A stretch of DNA of 64,000 bases from an uncultured Bacteroidales bacterium (GCA_934725015.1 CAKVAS010000004.1:1-64000), one strand, 5' to 3'; shown: positions 15,831 to 24,925, counted from the stretch's first letter. Program-made: numbers and translations. Notes: generated by a model not told the origin, from the letters alone.

Positions 15831-17738
15831 ATGGACAAAAGATTGACAATCATTGACTTTGTGGAGAAATACACCCGTCAGTTCGCCGCAAACACCTTCC
15901 TCCGCGAAAAGGTGGACGGAGTGTGGACGGAGACTTCATTCGAGCAGACGCGCAAGGAAGCCTACCGCATAGGCGCGGGTCTGATGAAGCTCGGATTGCA
16001 GAAAGGCGACAAGGTCTCGCTCCTTTCGGAGGGACGCAACCTCTGGCCAATCACCGAGATGGGCATTCTCTATGCCGGAGCCGTGAATGTTCCGTTGTCG
16101 ATAAAGCTTGAAGAAAGCAACGACCTCATTTTCAGAATACGTCACTCCGACTCGAAGTATGTGGTCGTTTCCGGAGCACAGCTTCCGAAAGTGAGAAATA
16201 TTCTGGAAAACTGCGAGGCTGTTGAGAAAGTCATCGTGCTTGACCCGCTTGAGGAATACGGTCCTAAGGAGATGTGCATCACCGAGATACAGAAAATGGG
16301 AGACGAGTTCCTCGCCGCTTCGCCGGAAGAGTTCGTGAACCGCTACAAGTCCGTAGGTCCGGACGACTACGCGAACATCAGCTACACCTCCGGAACCACC
16401 GCCGACCCTAAGGGAATCCTCCTGACTCACAGGAACTACACCGCGAACGTCGAGCAGGCGCATTCCGTCATCGGCATAAACGAAGATGACGTGATGCTCA
16501 TCATCCTTCCGCTCGACCACTGCTTCGCTCACGTCGCCGGATTCTACACAATGATGTCCTTCGGCGCGTCGCTCGCCACTGTTCCGCAGGGCCGTACCCC
16601 TATGGAGTCGCTCAGGAACATCCCTATGGCAATCAAGGAAACGCGGCCGGCGGTGATGCTTTCGGTTCCGGCGCTCTCCAAGAACTTCAAGAAGGCTATC
16701 GAGGCAGGCGTCAAGGCAAAGGGTCCGAAGGTTCAGAAACTCTACGATTTCGCCGTACGCAACGCCATTGCATACAATAAGGAGGGCTACAACAAGGGAG
16801 GCAAGGATTTCTGGAGATGGCCGCTCGTCAAGCTCTTCGACAAGATTCTCTTCAAGAGCATACGCGAGTCGGCATTCGGAGACAGGATGCGCTTCTTCGT
16901 AGGCGGCGGAGCGCTTCTCGGAATAGACCTCCAGAAATACTACTATGCGATAGGCGTTCCCATCTTCCAGGGCTACGGACTTTCAGAGGCTACGCCTATC
17001 ATCTCCGCCAACTCCATGGACCATCACATCCTCGGCTCGTCCGGAATGATTGTGCGCCCGATGGAAATAAAGATATGCGACTCCGAGGGCAGGGCGCTGC
17101 CTTACGGGCAGAAGGGCGAAATCGTCATCAAGGGCGAGAATGTCATGGCCGGCTACTGGAAGAATCCGAAGGCCACTGCGGAAACCGTCGTTGACGGATG
17201 GCTCCACACCGGGGACATGGGATATATGCTCGACGACACCTACCTTTATGTGACAGGCCGCTTCAAGTCCCTCCTCATCAGCTCTGACGGCGAGAAATAC
17301 TCTCCGGAGGGAATCGAGGAGGCTCTCGTTGCGAACTCCAAGTACATCTCTCAGGTCGTCCTCCACGACAATCAGGATCCTTATGTGATTCTCCTCATGG
17401 TTCCGAACAAGGAGGCCCTCAAGGAGTACATGAAGAAGGAGCATCCGGAGGTCGAGCCAGACTCCGAGGCCGGCAAGAGGATGCAGCTTGAGAAGATTCA
17501 GTCCGAGGTCGATCAGTACCGCGCCGGCGGCGAGTTTGCAGGACTTTTCCCTGAAAGGTGGCTTCCTACGGCTGTCTGCGTGCTTCCGGAGCCTTTCACC
17601 GAGCAGAACCACATGGTCAACTCGACGATGAAGATTGTACGCGGAAAGGTGGAGCAGGCCTACGAAGACAGGATGAAGTTCGCCTACACGGCCGAAGGCA
17701 AGAACATTATCAATGAGCTCAATATGAAAAGCTTATAA
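15831..17738 (+). CDS. Long-chain acyl-CoA synthetase (AMP-forming)
   Basis: Activates fatty acids to acyl-CoA through an acyl-adenylate. The AMP-binding P-loop is ISYTSGTTADPKGILLTHRN. Next come FQGYGLSEATPIISAN, WLHTGDMGYML and VTGRFKSLLISSDGEKYSPE with the A10-region lysine. The 635-residue length is normal for Bacteroidetes FadD-like enzymes. It lies 28 nt upstream of the sugar permease but has no obvious functional link to it. Chain-length preference is unknown. Confidence 0.92.
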   Translation: MDKRLTIIDFVEKYTRQFAANTFLREKVDGVWTETSFEQTRKEAYRIGAGLMKLGLQKGDKVSLLSEGRNLWPITEMGILYAGAVNVPLSIKLEESNDLIFRIRHSDSKYVVVSGAQLPKVRNILENCEAVEKVIVLDPLEEYGPKEMCITEIQKMGDEFLAASPEEFVNRYKSVGPDDYANISYTSGTTADPKGILLTHRNYTANVEQAHSVIGINEDDVMLIILPLDHCFAHVAGFYTMMSFGASLATVPQGRTPMESLRNIPMAIKETRPAVMLSVPALSKNFKKAIEAGVKAKGPKVQKLYDFAVRNAIAYNKEGYNKGGKDFWRWPLVKLFDKILFKSIRESAFGDRMRFFVGGGALLGIDLQKYYYAIGVPIFQGYGLSEATPIISANSMDHHILGSSGMIVRPMEIKICDSEGRALPYGQKGEIVIKGENVMAGYWKNPKATAETVVDGWLHTGDMGYMLDDTYLYVTGRFKSLLISSDGEKYSPEGIEEALVANSKYISQVVLHDNQDPYVILLMVPNKEALKEYMKKEHPEVEPDSEAGKRMQLEKIQSEVDQYRAGGEFAGLFPERWLPTAVCVLPEPFTEQNHMVNSTMKIVRGKVEQAYEDRMKFAYTAEGKNIINELNMKSL

Positions 17739-17766
17739 TTATTTACAAATTAAAATTAATAATCAG

Positions 17767-19059
17767 ATGAGTAAAAAAAACAGTAACGTGCTGGCGATTG
17801 CAATCATGTTTTTCCTCTTCGGAATGATTTCTTTCGTCACAGGTCTCCAGAACCCGATGGGTGTCATCGTGAAGGCACAGTTCGGGGCGTCAAACTTCAT
17901 GTCGCAGCTTGGTAATGCCGCGAATTTCATCGCTTATGCCTTCCTCGGCCTTCCTGCCGGAATCATCCTGAAGAAGAAAGGCTACAAGTTCACTGCGCTT
18001 GCAGCTGTCGCCGTAGGCTTCATCGGCGTGACGATTTCATGGCTTTCAGGTGTCGTGGAAAGCTTCGGAGTGTATCTCACCGGTGCATTCATCTCCGGCT
18101 TCTCCATGTGTATGCTCAACACCGTTGTCAACCCGATGCTCAACACTCTCGGCGGCGGCGGAAACAAGGGTAATCAGCTTATCCAGCTCGGAGGCTCGCT
18201 CAACTCTCTCTGCGCCACCATCGTGCCTGTACTTGTAGGTTATCTTATCGGTGACGCCTCCAAGGCGACCATCTCAAACGCCAACCCTGCGCTTTTCATC
18301 GCCATGGGAGTCTTCGCGCTTGCATTCCTGATTATCTTCTTCTCCTCCATTCCTGAACCCGAGCTCGAGAACAAGGCAAATTATGATGAGGAGACCGAAC
18401 CGATGACAGTTTCTCTCGGGCATCTGTTCTCTCAGCGTCACTTCGTCTTCGGCATCATCGCAATCTTCATCTATGTAGGAGTCGAGGTCGGCATACCGAA
18501 CTTCGTGAACCTTTATCTGACTACAGACTATGTTCTTCCGGGTACAGTTGAGCACGTCTCCGCTGCCGTTGCAGGAACGATTGTCGGAATCTACTGGCTT
18601 CTCATGCTTTGCGGCCGTCTTCTCGGCGGGGCCATCGGAGGCAAGGTGTCAAGCCGCGTGATGATGATTTTTGTGACGAGCCTTGCGCTTGTGCTCCTTC
18701 TCCTCGGAATGTTCCTCCCTGCAACTCTCGTCAAGTTCCCTACGGTTACTTCCGAGTTGAAATTCGCCCTCGCCGACGTCCCTCTCAATGTCGTGTTCTT
18801 CATCCTCTGCGGTTTCTGCACTTCAGTGATGTGGGGTTCGATATTCAATCTGGCCGTAGAGGGGCTTGGAAAATATACCTCCCTCGCGTCCGGAGTGTTC
18901 ATGATGCTCGTGTGCGGCGGCGGTATCCTTCCGCTTATACAGGGCGCTGTTGCCGACGCTACTTCAATCATGACCGGATATTGGGTCGTGATAGCAGGTG
19001 TCGCCTATATGCTTCTGTTCGCATTGTTCCTTTCAAAGCCGAAGGCATCGACGAAATAA
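17767..19059 (+). CDS. MFS sugar permease (FHS/fucose-glucose type)
   Basis: About 12 transmembrane segments over 430 residues. The N-terminal IAIMFFLFGMISFVTGLQNP and the NTVVNPMLNTLGGGGN segment are typical of the fucose/glucose-galactose:H+ symporter branch of MFS. The central cytoplasmic loop is rich in Glu and Asn (EPELENKANYDEETEP). The next gene, 20 nt away, is a ROK sugar kinase. The pair therefore probably imports and phosphorylates a hexose such as glucose or an N-acetylhexosamine. Confidence 0.85.
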   Translation: MSKKNSNVLAIAIMFFLFGMISFVTGLQNPMGVIVKAQFGASNFMSQLGNAANFIAYAFLGLPAGIILKKKGYKFTALAAVAVGFIGVTISWLSGVVESFGVYLTGAFISGFSMCMLNTVVNPMLNTLGGGGNKGNQLIQLGGSLNSLCATIVPVLVGYLIGDASKATISNANPALFIAMGVFALAFLIIFFSSIPEPELENKANYDEETEPMTVSLGHLFSQRHFVFGIIAIFIYVGVEVGIPNFVNLYLTTDYVLPGTVEHVSAAVAGTIVGIYWLLMLCGRLLGGAIGGKVSSRVMMIFVTSLALVLLLLGMFLPATLVKFPTVTSELKFALADVPLNVVFFILCGFCTSVMWGSIFNLAVEGLGKYTSLASGVFMMLVCGGGILPLIQGAVADATSIMTGYWVVIAGVAYMLLFALFLSKPKASTK

Positions 19060-19079
19060 TTAACTAATGTATTATCGCA

Positions 19080-20060
19080 ATGGAAGATATGGCAAAGTCA
19101 ATTGACAAACAGTATGTCGTCGGCATTGACGTCGGCGGACAGACAACCAAGATAGGCGTCGTCGATGCGCGCGGTCAGGTACTGGCGCAGACCGTGATTC
19201 GTTCGGACAACTACGAGGACGCGAACCCTTACCTTGACGAGGTGGCGGCCGCGATACGCAAGGTCGTTTCGGACGCCGACGTCGAGGGGCAGATACGCGG
19301 AATCGGCATCGGCGCCCCTAACGGGAACTACTACACCGGCATGGTCGAGATGGCTCCTAACGTCATCTGGGCCAAGTCCAAGGCCGTTCCTGTGGCGGAG
19401 ATGCTTTCTGAGCGTCTCGGCGGCATTCCAGTGGCTCTTACAAACGATGCCAACGCGGCGGCCGTGGGAGAGATGACCTACGGAGCGGCGCGCGGGATGA
19501 AGAACTTCATCATGATTACGCTCGGAACCGGCGTGGGCAGCGGCATCGTCATCAACGGCGAGGTTGTCTATGGGCACGACGGATTTGCCGGGGAGCTCGG
19601 CCATGTGCGGATAGTCCGCAACAATGGGCGCCTCTGCGGATGCGGAAGAACCGGCTGCCTTGAGGCATACTGCTCGGCGATAGGAGTCGCAAGGACGGCC
19701 CGCGAGTGGCTTGACATATCAGACGAGCCGTCATCGCTCCGGGGCATTGACAACATCAGCTCGAAGGATGTCTATGAGGCTGCCAAGGAAGGCGACGAGC
19801 TTGCTCTGCGTGTGTTCCAGTACACCGGACATATGCTCGGCAACGCGTTCGCCGACTTCATCGCGTTCAGCGCCCCTGAGGCAATCGTCCTCTTCGGCGG
19901 TCTCGCGCGCAGCAAGGAGTTCCTCACGGAGCCTATCCTTGAGGCCATGAACGGCAATGTCCTCGCCATCTGGCGCGACAAGGTGAAACTCGTCTATTCT
20001 TCCCTCAAGGAGTCCGACGCCGCCATACTCGGTGCATCAGCCCTCGCCTGGGAGTTGTAA
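19080..20060 (+). CDS. ROK-family sugar kinase (glucokinase-like)
   Basis: The phosphate-binding motif is VGIDVGGQTTKIGVVD. NDANAAAVGE carries the catalytic Asp, followed by TLGTGVGSGI. The zinc-site signature CGCGRTGCLEAYCS is intact. At 326 residues it is a complete ROK kinase without the HTH of NagC-type repressors. An alternative ATG lies at 19089. It follows the MFS permease, and together they form an uptake-phosphorylation pair. Its stop codon is inside the left arm of an inverted repeat element. Confidence 0.88.
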   Translation: MEDMAKSIDKQYVVGIDVGGQTTKIGVVDARGQVLAQTVIRSDNYEDANPYLDEVAAAIRKVVSDADVEGQIRGIGIGAPNGNYYTGMVEMAPNVIWAKSKAVPVAEMLSERLGGIPVALTNDANAAAVGEMTYGAARGMKNFIMITLGTGVGSGIVINGEVVYGHDGFAGELGHVRIVRNNGRLCGCGRTGCLEAYCSAIGVARTAREWLDISDEPSSLRGIDNISSKDVYEAAKEGDELALRVFQYTGHMLGNAFADFIAFSAPEAIVLFGGLARSKEFLTEPILEAMNGNVLAIWRDKVKLVYSSLKESDAAILGASALAWEL

Positions 20061-20179
20061 AATTGTCTAAACGGCACGCCTGCCGCGTTGGACTCCTGAT
20101 TTTAATCCTCACAACCATCAGGTTGCTGCGGTTAAAATCCATCGCCCGCCTTGCATCCGCACCGTTTATACAATTTTAC
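20057..20179 (+). repeat. Gene-end inverted-repeat element, full copy (sugar kinase)
   Basis: The left arm GTAAAATTGTCTAAACGG (20057-20074) contains the kinase stop codon. The right arm (20162-20179) is its inverted copy, matching at 17 of 18 positions. The 87-nt core between them holds GCGTTGGAC, the inner palindrome TTTTAATCCTCACAACC with GGTTGCTGCGGTTAAAA, and CCGCCTTGC. The core recurs at 21287, 27659 and 55114, while the arms differ at every copy. Confidence 0.9.
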
Positions 20180-20191
20180 CTAATAGCATAT

Positions 20192-20226
20192 AAAAAGGGA
20201 ATGGCTCAACGGTCATTCCTTTTTTT
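20192..20226 (+). terminator. Rho-independent terminator downstream of the sugar kinase
   Basis: A-run then GGAATG (20198-20203), a 10-nt loop, CATTCC (20214-20219) and seven T. It terminates the permease-kinase transcript after the repeat element. Confidence 0.75.
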
Positions 20227-20234
20227 ATTGCTGA

Positions 20235-20299
20235 GGGTAGGAAGCATATAAAAAGATGAAGTGCAACGACGCAATTCGCTTTTTAGATGTTTCCCACCC
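20235..20299 (-). repeat. Gene-end inverted-repeat element, shrunken copy (miaA)
   Basis: Two 21-nt arms (20235-20255 and 20279-20299) match as an inverted repeat at 18 of 21 positions. The arm on the gene side includes the last four codons of miaA and its TAA. The core is only 23 nt (20256-20278). Read in gene sense it begins CGAATTGC and ends GCACTTCAT, the two ends of the full 87-nt core with the middle missing. Confidence 0.85.
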
Positions 20300-21200
20300 A
20301 TTTTATTGTGTTATCCCGTCGCCAATAGGACATCTGCCGTTTGGCATAGCGGCGGGAGTTTCGCTGAATCAGCTCCACGGCGCGACCCAGAGTGGTTACC
20401 GGCCCGTCGCCGGGACTTGTCGGTCCCCAGCCTTCCGTGCTGACCTTGCCGTCGAGAAAGTCGAACCATGCGAAGATTTCCTTATAGCCTACGGTCTGGA
20501 GTGCGGGGCGGTCGCGGAACGGGAGCAGGCTGCGGGCCTCTTCGACGAGTCCGGAGTCAATCATTTTCAGAACTCGCGTGTCGATGCGCGAATACAGCTC
20601 CTCCTTCGGGCGCATGAGGCCGATTTTCTCAACCTCGAAGTCGTGGCGGCGGCTTGGCGAGGTCTTGAACGAAGAGAACTTGCGCCCGGTCATCAGACAG
20701 ACCTCAAGCGCCCGCACGACCCTCTGCCCGTTCGACAGGTCAATCGTCCCGCAGCTTTCCGGGTCAAGCTCCCGCAGCCGCCTTGCAAGTTCCCCGACCC
20801 CCTCTTCCCGCAGCCGCGCCGACAGCTCGCCGCGCAGCGCAGGGTCGGCCGGAGGAAAGTCGTCAAGTCCGTTCACGAATGCGTCGATATAGAATCCCGA
20901 GCCTCCGCACATGACGAGAGTCTCATGCCCCTGCGCGAACAGCTCGTTCACAAGACGGTTAGCCTCAATCTCGTAGCGCCCTGCGGTGTAGTCCTCCGTG
21001 ACTGAATTCGAGTGGATAAAATAATGCTTCACGGCGGCAAGCTGTGAAGCATCCGGGACAGCCGTCCCTATGGTCATTTCCTTGAAAATCTGTCTGGAGT
21101 CGCACGAAATCACCGGCGAGCCGCATTCCAGCGCCCTCTCGACCGCGAAGTCGGTCTTTCCGACTCCCGTCGGCCCCAATATAATCTCAACTTTTTTCAA
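20283..21200 (-). CDS. miaA: tRNA dimethylallyltransferase
   Basis: Adds a dimethylallyl group to A37 of tRNAs reading UNN codons. The P-loop is ILGPTGVGKTDFA, followed by ISCDSRQIFKEMTIGTA and VMCGGSGFYIDAF, and then DLSNGQRVVRALEV. The C-terminal YAKRQMSYWRR is the tRNA-binding signature. The start codon is TTG (complement of 21198-21200), and no ATG lies close by. The C-terminal codons VGNI and the stop form one arm of a repeat element. Confidence 0.95.
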   Translation of the reverse strand: MKKVEIILGPTGVGKTDFAVERALECGSPVISCDSRQIFKEMTIGTAVPDASQLAAVKHYFIHSNSVTEDYTAGRYEIEANRLVNELFAQGHETLVMCGGSGFYIDAFVNGLDDFPPADPALRGELSARLREEGVGELARRLRELDPESCGTIDLSNGQRVVRALEVCLMTGRKFSSFKTSPSRRHDFEVEKIGLMRPKEELYSRIDTRVLKMIDSGLVEEARSLLPFRDRPALQTVGYKEIFAWFDFLDGKVSTEGWGPTSPGDGPVTTLGRAVELIQRNSRRYAKRQMSYWRRDNTIKWVGNI

Positions 21201-21268
21201 CCTAACTTTATCAAAATGAATTCCATCAAGCCGATACCTTGAGTTTCTGATAAGTAAAATTTCTTGGC

Positions 21269-21392
21269 GGGATGGCGAATAGGCGGATGGAGTGCAAGGC
21301 GGACGAGAAGATTAAACCGCAGCAACCTCACGGTTGTGAGGATTTAATCTGTCGAAGTCCAACGCAGCAATCCGCCGCCTATTCGTCATCCC
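21269..21392 (-). repeat. Gene-end inverted-repeat element, full copy (pRiA4b-like gene)
   Basis: The arms 21269-21286 and 21375-21392 match at 17 of 18 positions. The right arm contains the last codons and TAG stop of the gene ending at 21379. The 88-nt core (21287-21374), read in gene sense, runs GGATTGCTGCGTTGGACTTC, AATCCTCACAACC, GGTTGCTGCGGTTTAAT, CCGCCTTGCACTCCAT. Confidence 0.9.
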
Positions 21393-21942
21393 CCTCGCGT
21401 TCGTCATAGACAACCTCTTCACCGTCGTCCTCATCCTCATCGTCGTCGAAATCGTCATCATCCTCGTCCTCATCGTCCCAGTTTCCCTCCTCCTTGCGGA
21501 TGATGTTCCGCTTCTTGTCTTCCGGAAGGTCCTCGTAGGCCACGTATCCGTTCTCGAACTCAATCGGATTCGGCCCCTTCGACTCGACCAGGGCAGGATA
21601 GACCACGCCCGGACGCGCCTCGACCTCGCCCTCGAAATCCACGAGCACGCTCTTCTTGTTGGTCGTGTCGTAGAAATAGACAAAGCTGTCCTCGCCCCTC
21701 TTGTGGCAGTCTCCGAGCGTCACCTCGTCAATCGTGCCCTTGCCCATGTTCTGGACGCTGTAGCGTGCAATCGCGCTCCCGTCCGGGTTGACCGCCTTGA
21801 AAAGCACAATCTGATCCATCGGGAAATCCATGTCCGCGTGCATCCTCTTGTGGAACGAGTAGAGCGAACTTGTCGCCTTGAGTTCATAAACTCTCGCAAA
21901 GCCCTTCAGTCCGGGCAGGGAAACTCTGTATTTCAATATCAT
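21379..21942 (-). CDS. pRiA4b ORF-3/IS1096 passenger-like protein with acidic tail
   Basis: Starts MILKYRVSLPGLKGFARVYE and contains SFVYFYDTTNKKSVLVDFEG and VVYPALVESKGPNP. This resembles the PRiA4_ORF3-like family, although no transposon is present. The last ~45 residues are almost entirely Asp/Glu. The family has no established function. An open frame continues upstream to 22194, but ATG 21942 is supported by a -7 box at 21991-21998 and by conserved sequence beginning there. Family assignment is moderate. Confidence 0.65.
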   Translation of the reverse strand: MILKYRVSLPGLKGFARVYELKATSSLYSFHKRMHADMDFPMDQIVLFKAVNPDGSAIARYSVQNMGKGTIDEVTLGDCHKRGEDSFVYFYDTTNKKSVLVDFEGEVEARPGVVYPALVESKGPNPIEFENGYVAYEDLPEDKKRNIIRKEEGNWDDEDEDDDDFDDDEDEDDGEEVVYDEREGDDE

Positions 21943-21990
21943 ACGATAAAAATGATTATGCGGGAAACCTCGGCTTCCCGAAAACGCCCC

Positions 21991-21998
21991 CAAAGATA
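21991..21998 (-). promoter_or_regulatory. -7 element for the pRiA4b-like gene
   Basis: Minus-strand TATCTTTG, about 50 nt upstream of ATG 21942. It makes the longer N-terminus reaching 22194 unlikely. Confidence 0.55.
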
Positions 21999-22091
21999 CA
22001 AAATGAAAGACTATGCACCCCAAATTTTTTGCAAAAACTGACGAAAATCGCTTTTGTCGCTCCGTAATTTTGATAACACCGAAAATATGCC

Positions 22092-22099
22092 TATTTTTG
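22092..22099 (+). promoter_or_regulatory. -7 element for the YigZ-family gene
   Basis: TATTTTTG, 22-31 nt upstream of candidate ATGs at 22121 and 22130. It places the ATG at 22103 at or before the transcript start. Confidence 0.5.
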
Positions 22100-22120
22100 A
22101 AAATGACGGGAACGTCGGAT

Positions 22121-22738
22121 ATGGGAAATATGGACGGGATAAAGGACACTTTCAGCAGCATCGCCGGGCCGGCGCGGGGACTCTTCCGGGACAACGGAAG
22201 CCGATTTCTCGCGTTCGCCTATCCCGTGGAAACCGAGGCTCAGATTAAGGAAATCGTGTCTTCGCTGAAGAAGGAATATCACGACGCACGTCACCACTGC
22301 TATGCCTATCGTCTTGGCTACAAGGCCGATGTGTTCAGGGTCAACGACGACGGGGAACCTTCTGGCTCTGCCGGGAGACCGATTCTCGGACAGATTGACT
22401 CTCGCGGGCTCAGCGATGTGCTCGTCGTGGTCGTCCGCTATTTCGGCGGCATAAAGCTGGGAATCCCCGGGCTTATCCGTGCCTACAGAACCTCCACAGA
22501 CGATGCCCTGTCGCAGGCTGTCGTCGTGGAAAAGACGGCTACCGTGAACTATGCCATGGAATTCGGGTATATGTCGATGAACTCCGTGATGAAAGTGCTG
22601 AAAGACATGAAGTTGGAAGCCCGTGACCAGATGTTCGACACCCGGTGTTCGCTGACCGCCTCCGTGCGTCTTTCTGCTGAAGAGGATTTTCTTTCGCGGA
22701 CGGAGGACATCGACGATTGCTGTGTGAAAAAAATATAA
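22121..22738 (+). CDS. YigZ/IMPACT-family protein
   Basis: The N-terminal UPF0029 domain shows GSRFLAFAYPVETEAQIKEI, HHCYAYRLG, DDGEPSGSAGRPIL and VVVRYFGGIKLGIPGL, then a C-terminal ferredoxin-like DUF1949 domain. The eukaryotic relative IMPACT regulates translation, but the bacterial role is unclear. An open frame extends to 22013. ATG 22121 (or 22130) is preferred from the promoter position and family alignment. It is followed directly by the serC promoter, which overlaps its stop. Confidence 0.85.
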   Translation: MGNMDGIKDTFSSIAGPARGLFRDNGSRFLAFAYPVETEAQIKEIVSSLKKEYHDARHHCYAYRLGYKADVFRVNDDGEPSGSAGRPILGQIDSRGLSDVLVVVVRYFGGIKLGIPGLIRAYRTSTDDALSQAVVVEKTATVNYAMEFGYMSMNSVMKVLKDMKLEARDQMFDTRCSLTASVRLSAEEDFLSRTEDIDDCCVKKI

Positions 22739-22742
22739 TGTT

Positions 22743-22750
22743 TATATTTG
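22743..22750 (+). promoter_or_regulatory. -7 element of the serine-biosynthesis operon
   Basis: TATATTTG just after the yigZ stop, with a TTG at 22717-22719 (23-nt spacer, slightly long). It gives serC a leader of about 50 nt. Confidence 0.55.
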
Positions 22751-22807
22751 TAAAAAGATACGATGCCGCAGACCTAAGTGGAGGCTGGCTAACCGTATGA
22801 AACATAA

Positions 22808-23914
22808 ATGGATATGAAGACAGTTCATAATTTCAACGCGGGACCGTGCGTCCTGCCGAAGCCGGCCGTGGAGGCCGCTATTGAGGCTTTGAAGGATTTT
22901 TCCGGAACGGGAATGTCGGTAATCGAGGTTTCGCACAGGTCGAAGGCCTGGGAGGCGGTGATGGACGAATGCCGCTCGCTGTGGAAGGAACTGCTGAACA
23001 TTCCGGACACGCATGAGGTCGTGTTTTTCGGCGGGGGAGCCAGCATGGGATTCCTCTATGCCGCGATGAACTTCCTTGAGCGGAAGGCCGGCTATCTTGA
23101 CACCGGCGTCTGGGCGAAGAAAGCCCTCAAGGAGGCTAAGGGATTCGCGGAGTCGAAGGGCGCTGATGCCGTGGTCGTGGCGTCTTCGGCCGACAGGACA
23201 TATTCCTATATCCCGAAGGGCTATGAGATACCGTCCGACCTGGACTATTTCCACATAACCACGAACAACACCATTTACGGGACGGAGATTCCCCGTGACA
23301 TCGACTGCCCGGTTCCGCTGATTGCGGATATGTCCTCGGACATCATGTCCCGTCCGGTTGACGTCTCCAAGTATGCAGTGATTTACGGCGGCGCCCAGAA
23401 GAACGTCGGCACGGCGGGAGTCACCTTCGCGATTGTCCGCAGGGACGCTCTCGGCAAGGTCTCGCACTATATCCCTACCATGCTGAACTATCAGACCCTT
23501 ATCGACGGAAAGTCAATGTTCAACACTCCTCCTGTGTTTCCGATTTTCGTGATGAAGGAGACCCTGAAATGGCTCAAGGCCCAGGGCGGAGTCGAGGCAA
23601 TCCACGCTCTCAACAGGAAGAAGGCAGCGATGCTCTACGACGAGATTGACCGCAACTCGCTCTTTGTCGGCACCGCCGCCACGGAGGACAGGTCGATTAT
23701 GAACGTCTGCTTCGTGATGGCTCCCGGATTCGAGCATCTTCAGAACGATTTTCTCGACTTCGCCACGGAGCACGGGATGGTCGGCATAAAGGGACACCGT
23801 TCGGTGGGCGGATTCCGCGCCTCGATTTACAATGCCTGCCCGGTCGCGTCGGTTCAGGCGCTGATTGACGCGATGAGGGATTTCGAGACCGCCGTACTTG
23901 AAGAGAAGGCTTAG
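22808..23914 (+). CDS. serC: Phosphoserine aminotransferase
   Basis: PLP enzyme converting 3-phosphohydroxypyruvate and glutamate to phosphoserine. It starts with KTVHNFNAGPCVLP. The internal-aldimine Lys is in YGGAQKNVGTAG, with HRSKAWEAV and GGGASMGFLYAAMN nearby. The C-terminus has FVMAPGF, then GIKGHRSVGGFRASIYNA. It is full length (368 residues) and leads a cluster with serA, a DUF1015 gene and a G1PDH-like gene. Confidence 0.96.
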   Translation: MDMKTVHNFNAGPCVLPKPAVEAAIEALKDFSGTGMSVIEVSHRSKAWEAVMDECRSLWKELLNIPDTHEVVFFGGGASMGFLYAAMNFLERKAGYLDTGVWAKKALKEAKGFAESKGADAVVVASSADRTYSYIPKGYEIPSDLDYFHITTNNTIYGTEIPRDIDCPVPLIADMSSDIMSRPVDVSKYAVIYGGAQKNVGTAGVTFAIVRRDALGKVSHYIPTMLNYQTLIDGKSMFNTPPVFPIFVMKETLKWLKAQGGVEAIHALNRKKAAMLYDEIDRNSLFVGTAATEDRSIMNVCFVMAPGFEHLQNDFLDFATEHGMVGIKGHRSVGGFRASIYNACPVASVQALIDAMRDFETAVLEEKA

Positions 23915-23971
23915 GGAATAAAAGGCTTCTTTGCACCATTGGGTTTGGAGGCCGTTTCTAAATTAAAGACT

Positions 23972-24892
23972 ATGAAAGTTCTGATAGCGACACAGAAACC
24001 GTTCGCGAAGGCGGCGGTCGATGGGATAAGGGAAATACTGGAGTCTCAGGGACATCAGCTGTGCCTTCTTGAGAAATATGCGGAACAGAGTGAACTTGTC
24101 GCGGCGGTCGCCGTGGCGGACGCGCTGATTGTCCGCTCGGACAAGGTGACCGCGGAGGTGCTGGATGCGGCTCCGTCGCTCAAGATTGTGGTGCGGGCCG
24201 GGGCTGGCTACGACAACATCGACCTCGCCTCCTGCACGGCTCACGGGGTCGTGGCGATGAACACTCCGGGGCAGAACGCCAACGCGGTCGCCGAGCTGGT
24301 GATTGCTCTGATGATATATATGTCGCGCAACCGCTTCACTCCGGGCACCGGTTCTGAGATTCTCGGAAAGCGGCTCGGTCTTCAGGCCTACGGCAATGTG
24401 GGCAGGCTCGTCGCGGCCAAGGCGAAGGAGCTGGGAATGTCCGTGATGGCCTTCGACCCGTTCGTGAATGCGGAAATCATCGAAAGGGACGGTGTGGCGG
24501 CGGCGTCTTCGCTTGAACATCTCTATTCTTCCTGCGACTTTGTCTCCCTGCACATTCCCGCGACCCCTCAGACGGCCGGCTCGGTGGGCGCAGCCCTTGT
24601 CGGGCTCATGCCTAAGGGAGGATGCCTCGTGAACACTGCCCGCAGGGAGGTGATTGACGAGGGTTCGCTGCTGGCGCTTCTGAGGGAGCGGGAGGACTTG
24701 AAATATGTCGCCGACGTGGCTCCCGAGGCTGCGGACGAATTTGCGGAGACGCTGGGCAGGCGCTATTTCGCGACTCCGAAGAAGATGGGCGCGGAGACCG
24801 CCGAGGCGAATGTCAATGCGGGGCTCGCCGCCGCTCGTCAGATTGTGGCCTATTTCGCCACCGGCTGCGAGAAGTTCCGGCTGAACCGTTAG
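23972..24892 (+). CDS. serA: D-3-phosphoglycerate dehydrogenase
   Basis: NAD-dependent first step of serine synthesis. VRAGAGYDNIDL and the Rossmann segment RLGLQAYGNVGRLVAAKAKE are clear, and the catalytic Arg is in NTARREVIDE. At the position where most D-2-hydroxyacid dehydrogenases have a catalytic His (TPH), this protein reads TPKKMGAET, so Lys replaces His. At 306 residues it lacks the C-terminal ACT domain, so the usual serine feedback site is absent. An upstream TTG (23939) is open, but ATG 23972 is preferred. Confidence 0.92.
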   Translation: MKVLIATQKPFAKAAVDGIREILESQGHQLCLLEKYAEQSELVAAVAVADALIVRSDKVTAEVLDAAPSLKIVVRAGAGYDNIDLASCTAHGVVAMNTPGQNANAVAELVIALMIYMSRNRFTPGTGSEILGKRLGLQAYGNVGRLVAAKAKELGMSVMAFDPFVNAEIIERDGVAAASSLEHLYSSCDFVSLHIPATPQTAGSVGAALVGLMPKGGCLVNTARREVIDEGSLLALLREREDLKYVADVAPEAADEFAETLGRRYFATPKKMGAETAEANVNAGLAAARQIVAYFATGCEKFRLNR

Positions 24893-24897
24893 GCGAG

Positions 24898-24925
24898 AAG
24901 ATCTCTCACTTCGTTCGAGATGACA
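24898..24925 (-). repeat. REP-like element
   Basis: An imperfect palindrome running AAGATCTCTCAC...GTTCGAGATGACA. It is the minus-strand form of the dispersed repeat TGTCATnTCGAnC...GnGAGAnATCTTT found across the window. It lies in the 87-nt gap between serA and the DUF1015 gene. Confidence 0.8.

Noticed and set aside
20075..20161. The gene-end element as an integron attC site
   Set aside because: One copy contains GTTGGAC, which fits the attC core GTTRRRY, but the other copies do not, and no integrase or cassette structure is visible.
21943..22194. 84-residue N-terminal extension of the pRiA4b-like gene
   Set aside because: It would start inside the divergent yigZ gene and upstream of the gene's own -7 box at 21991.
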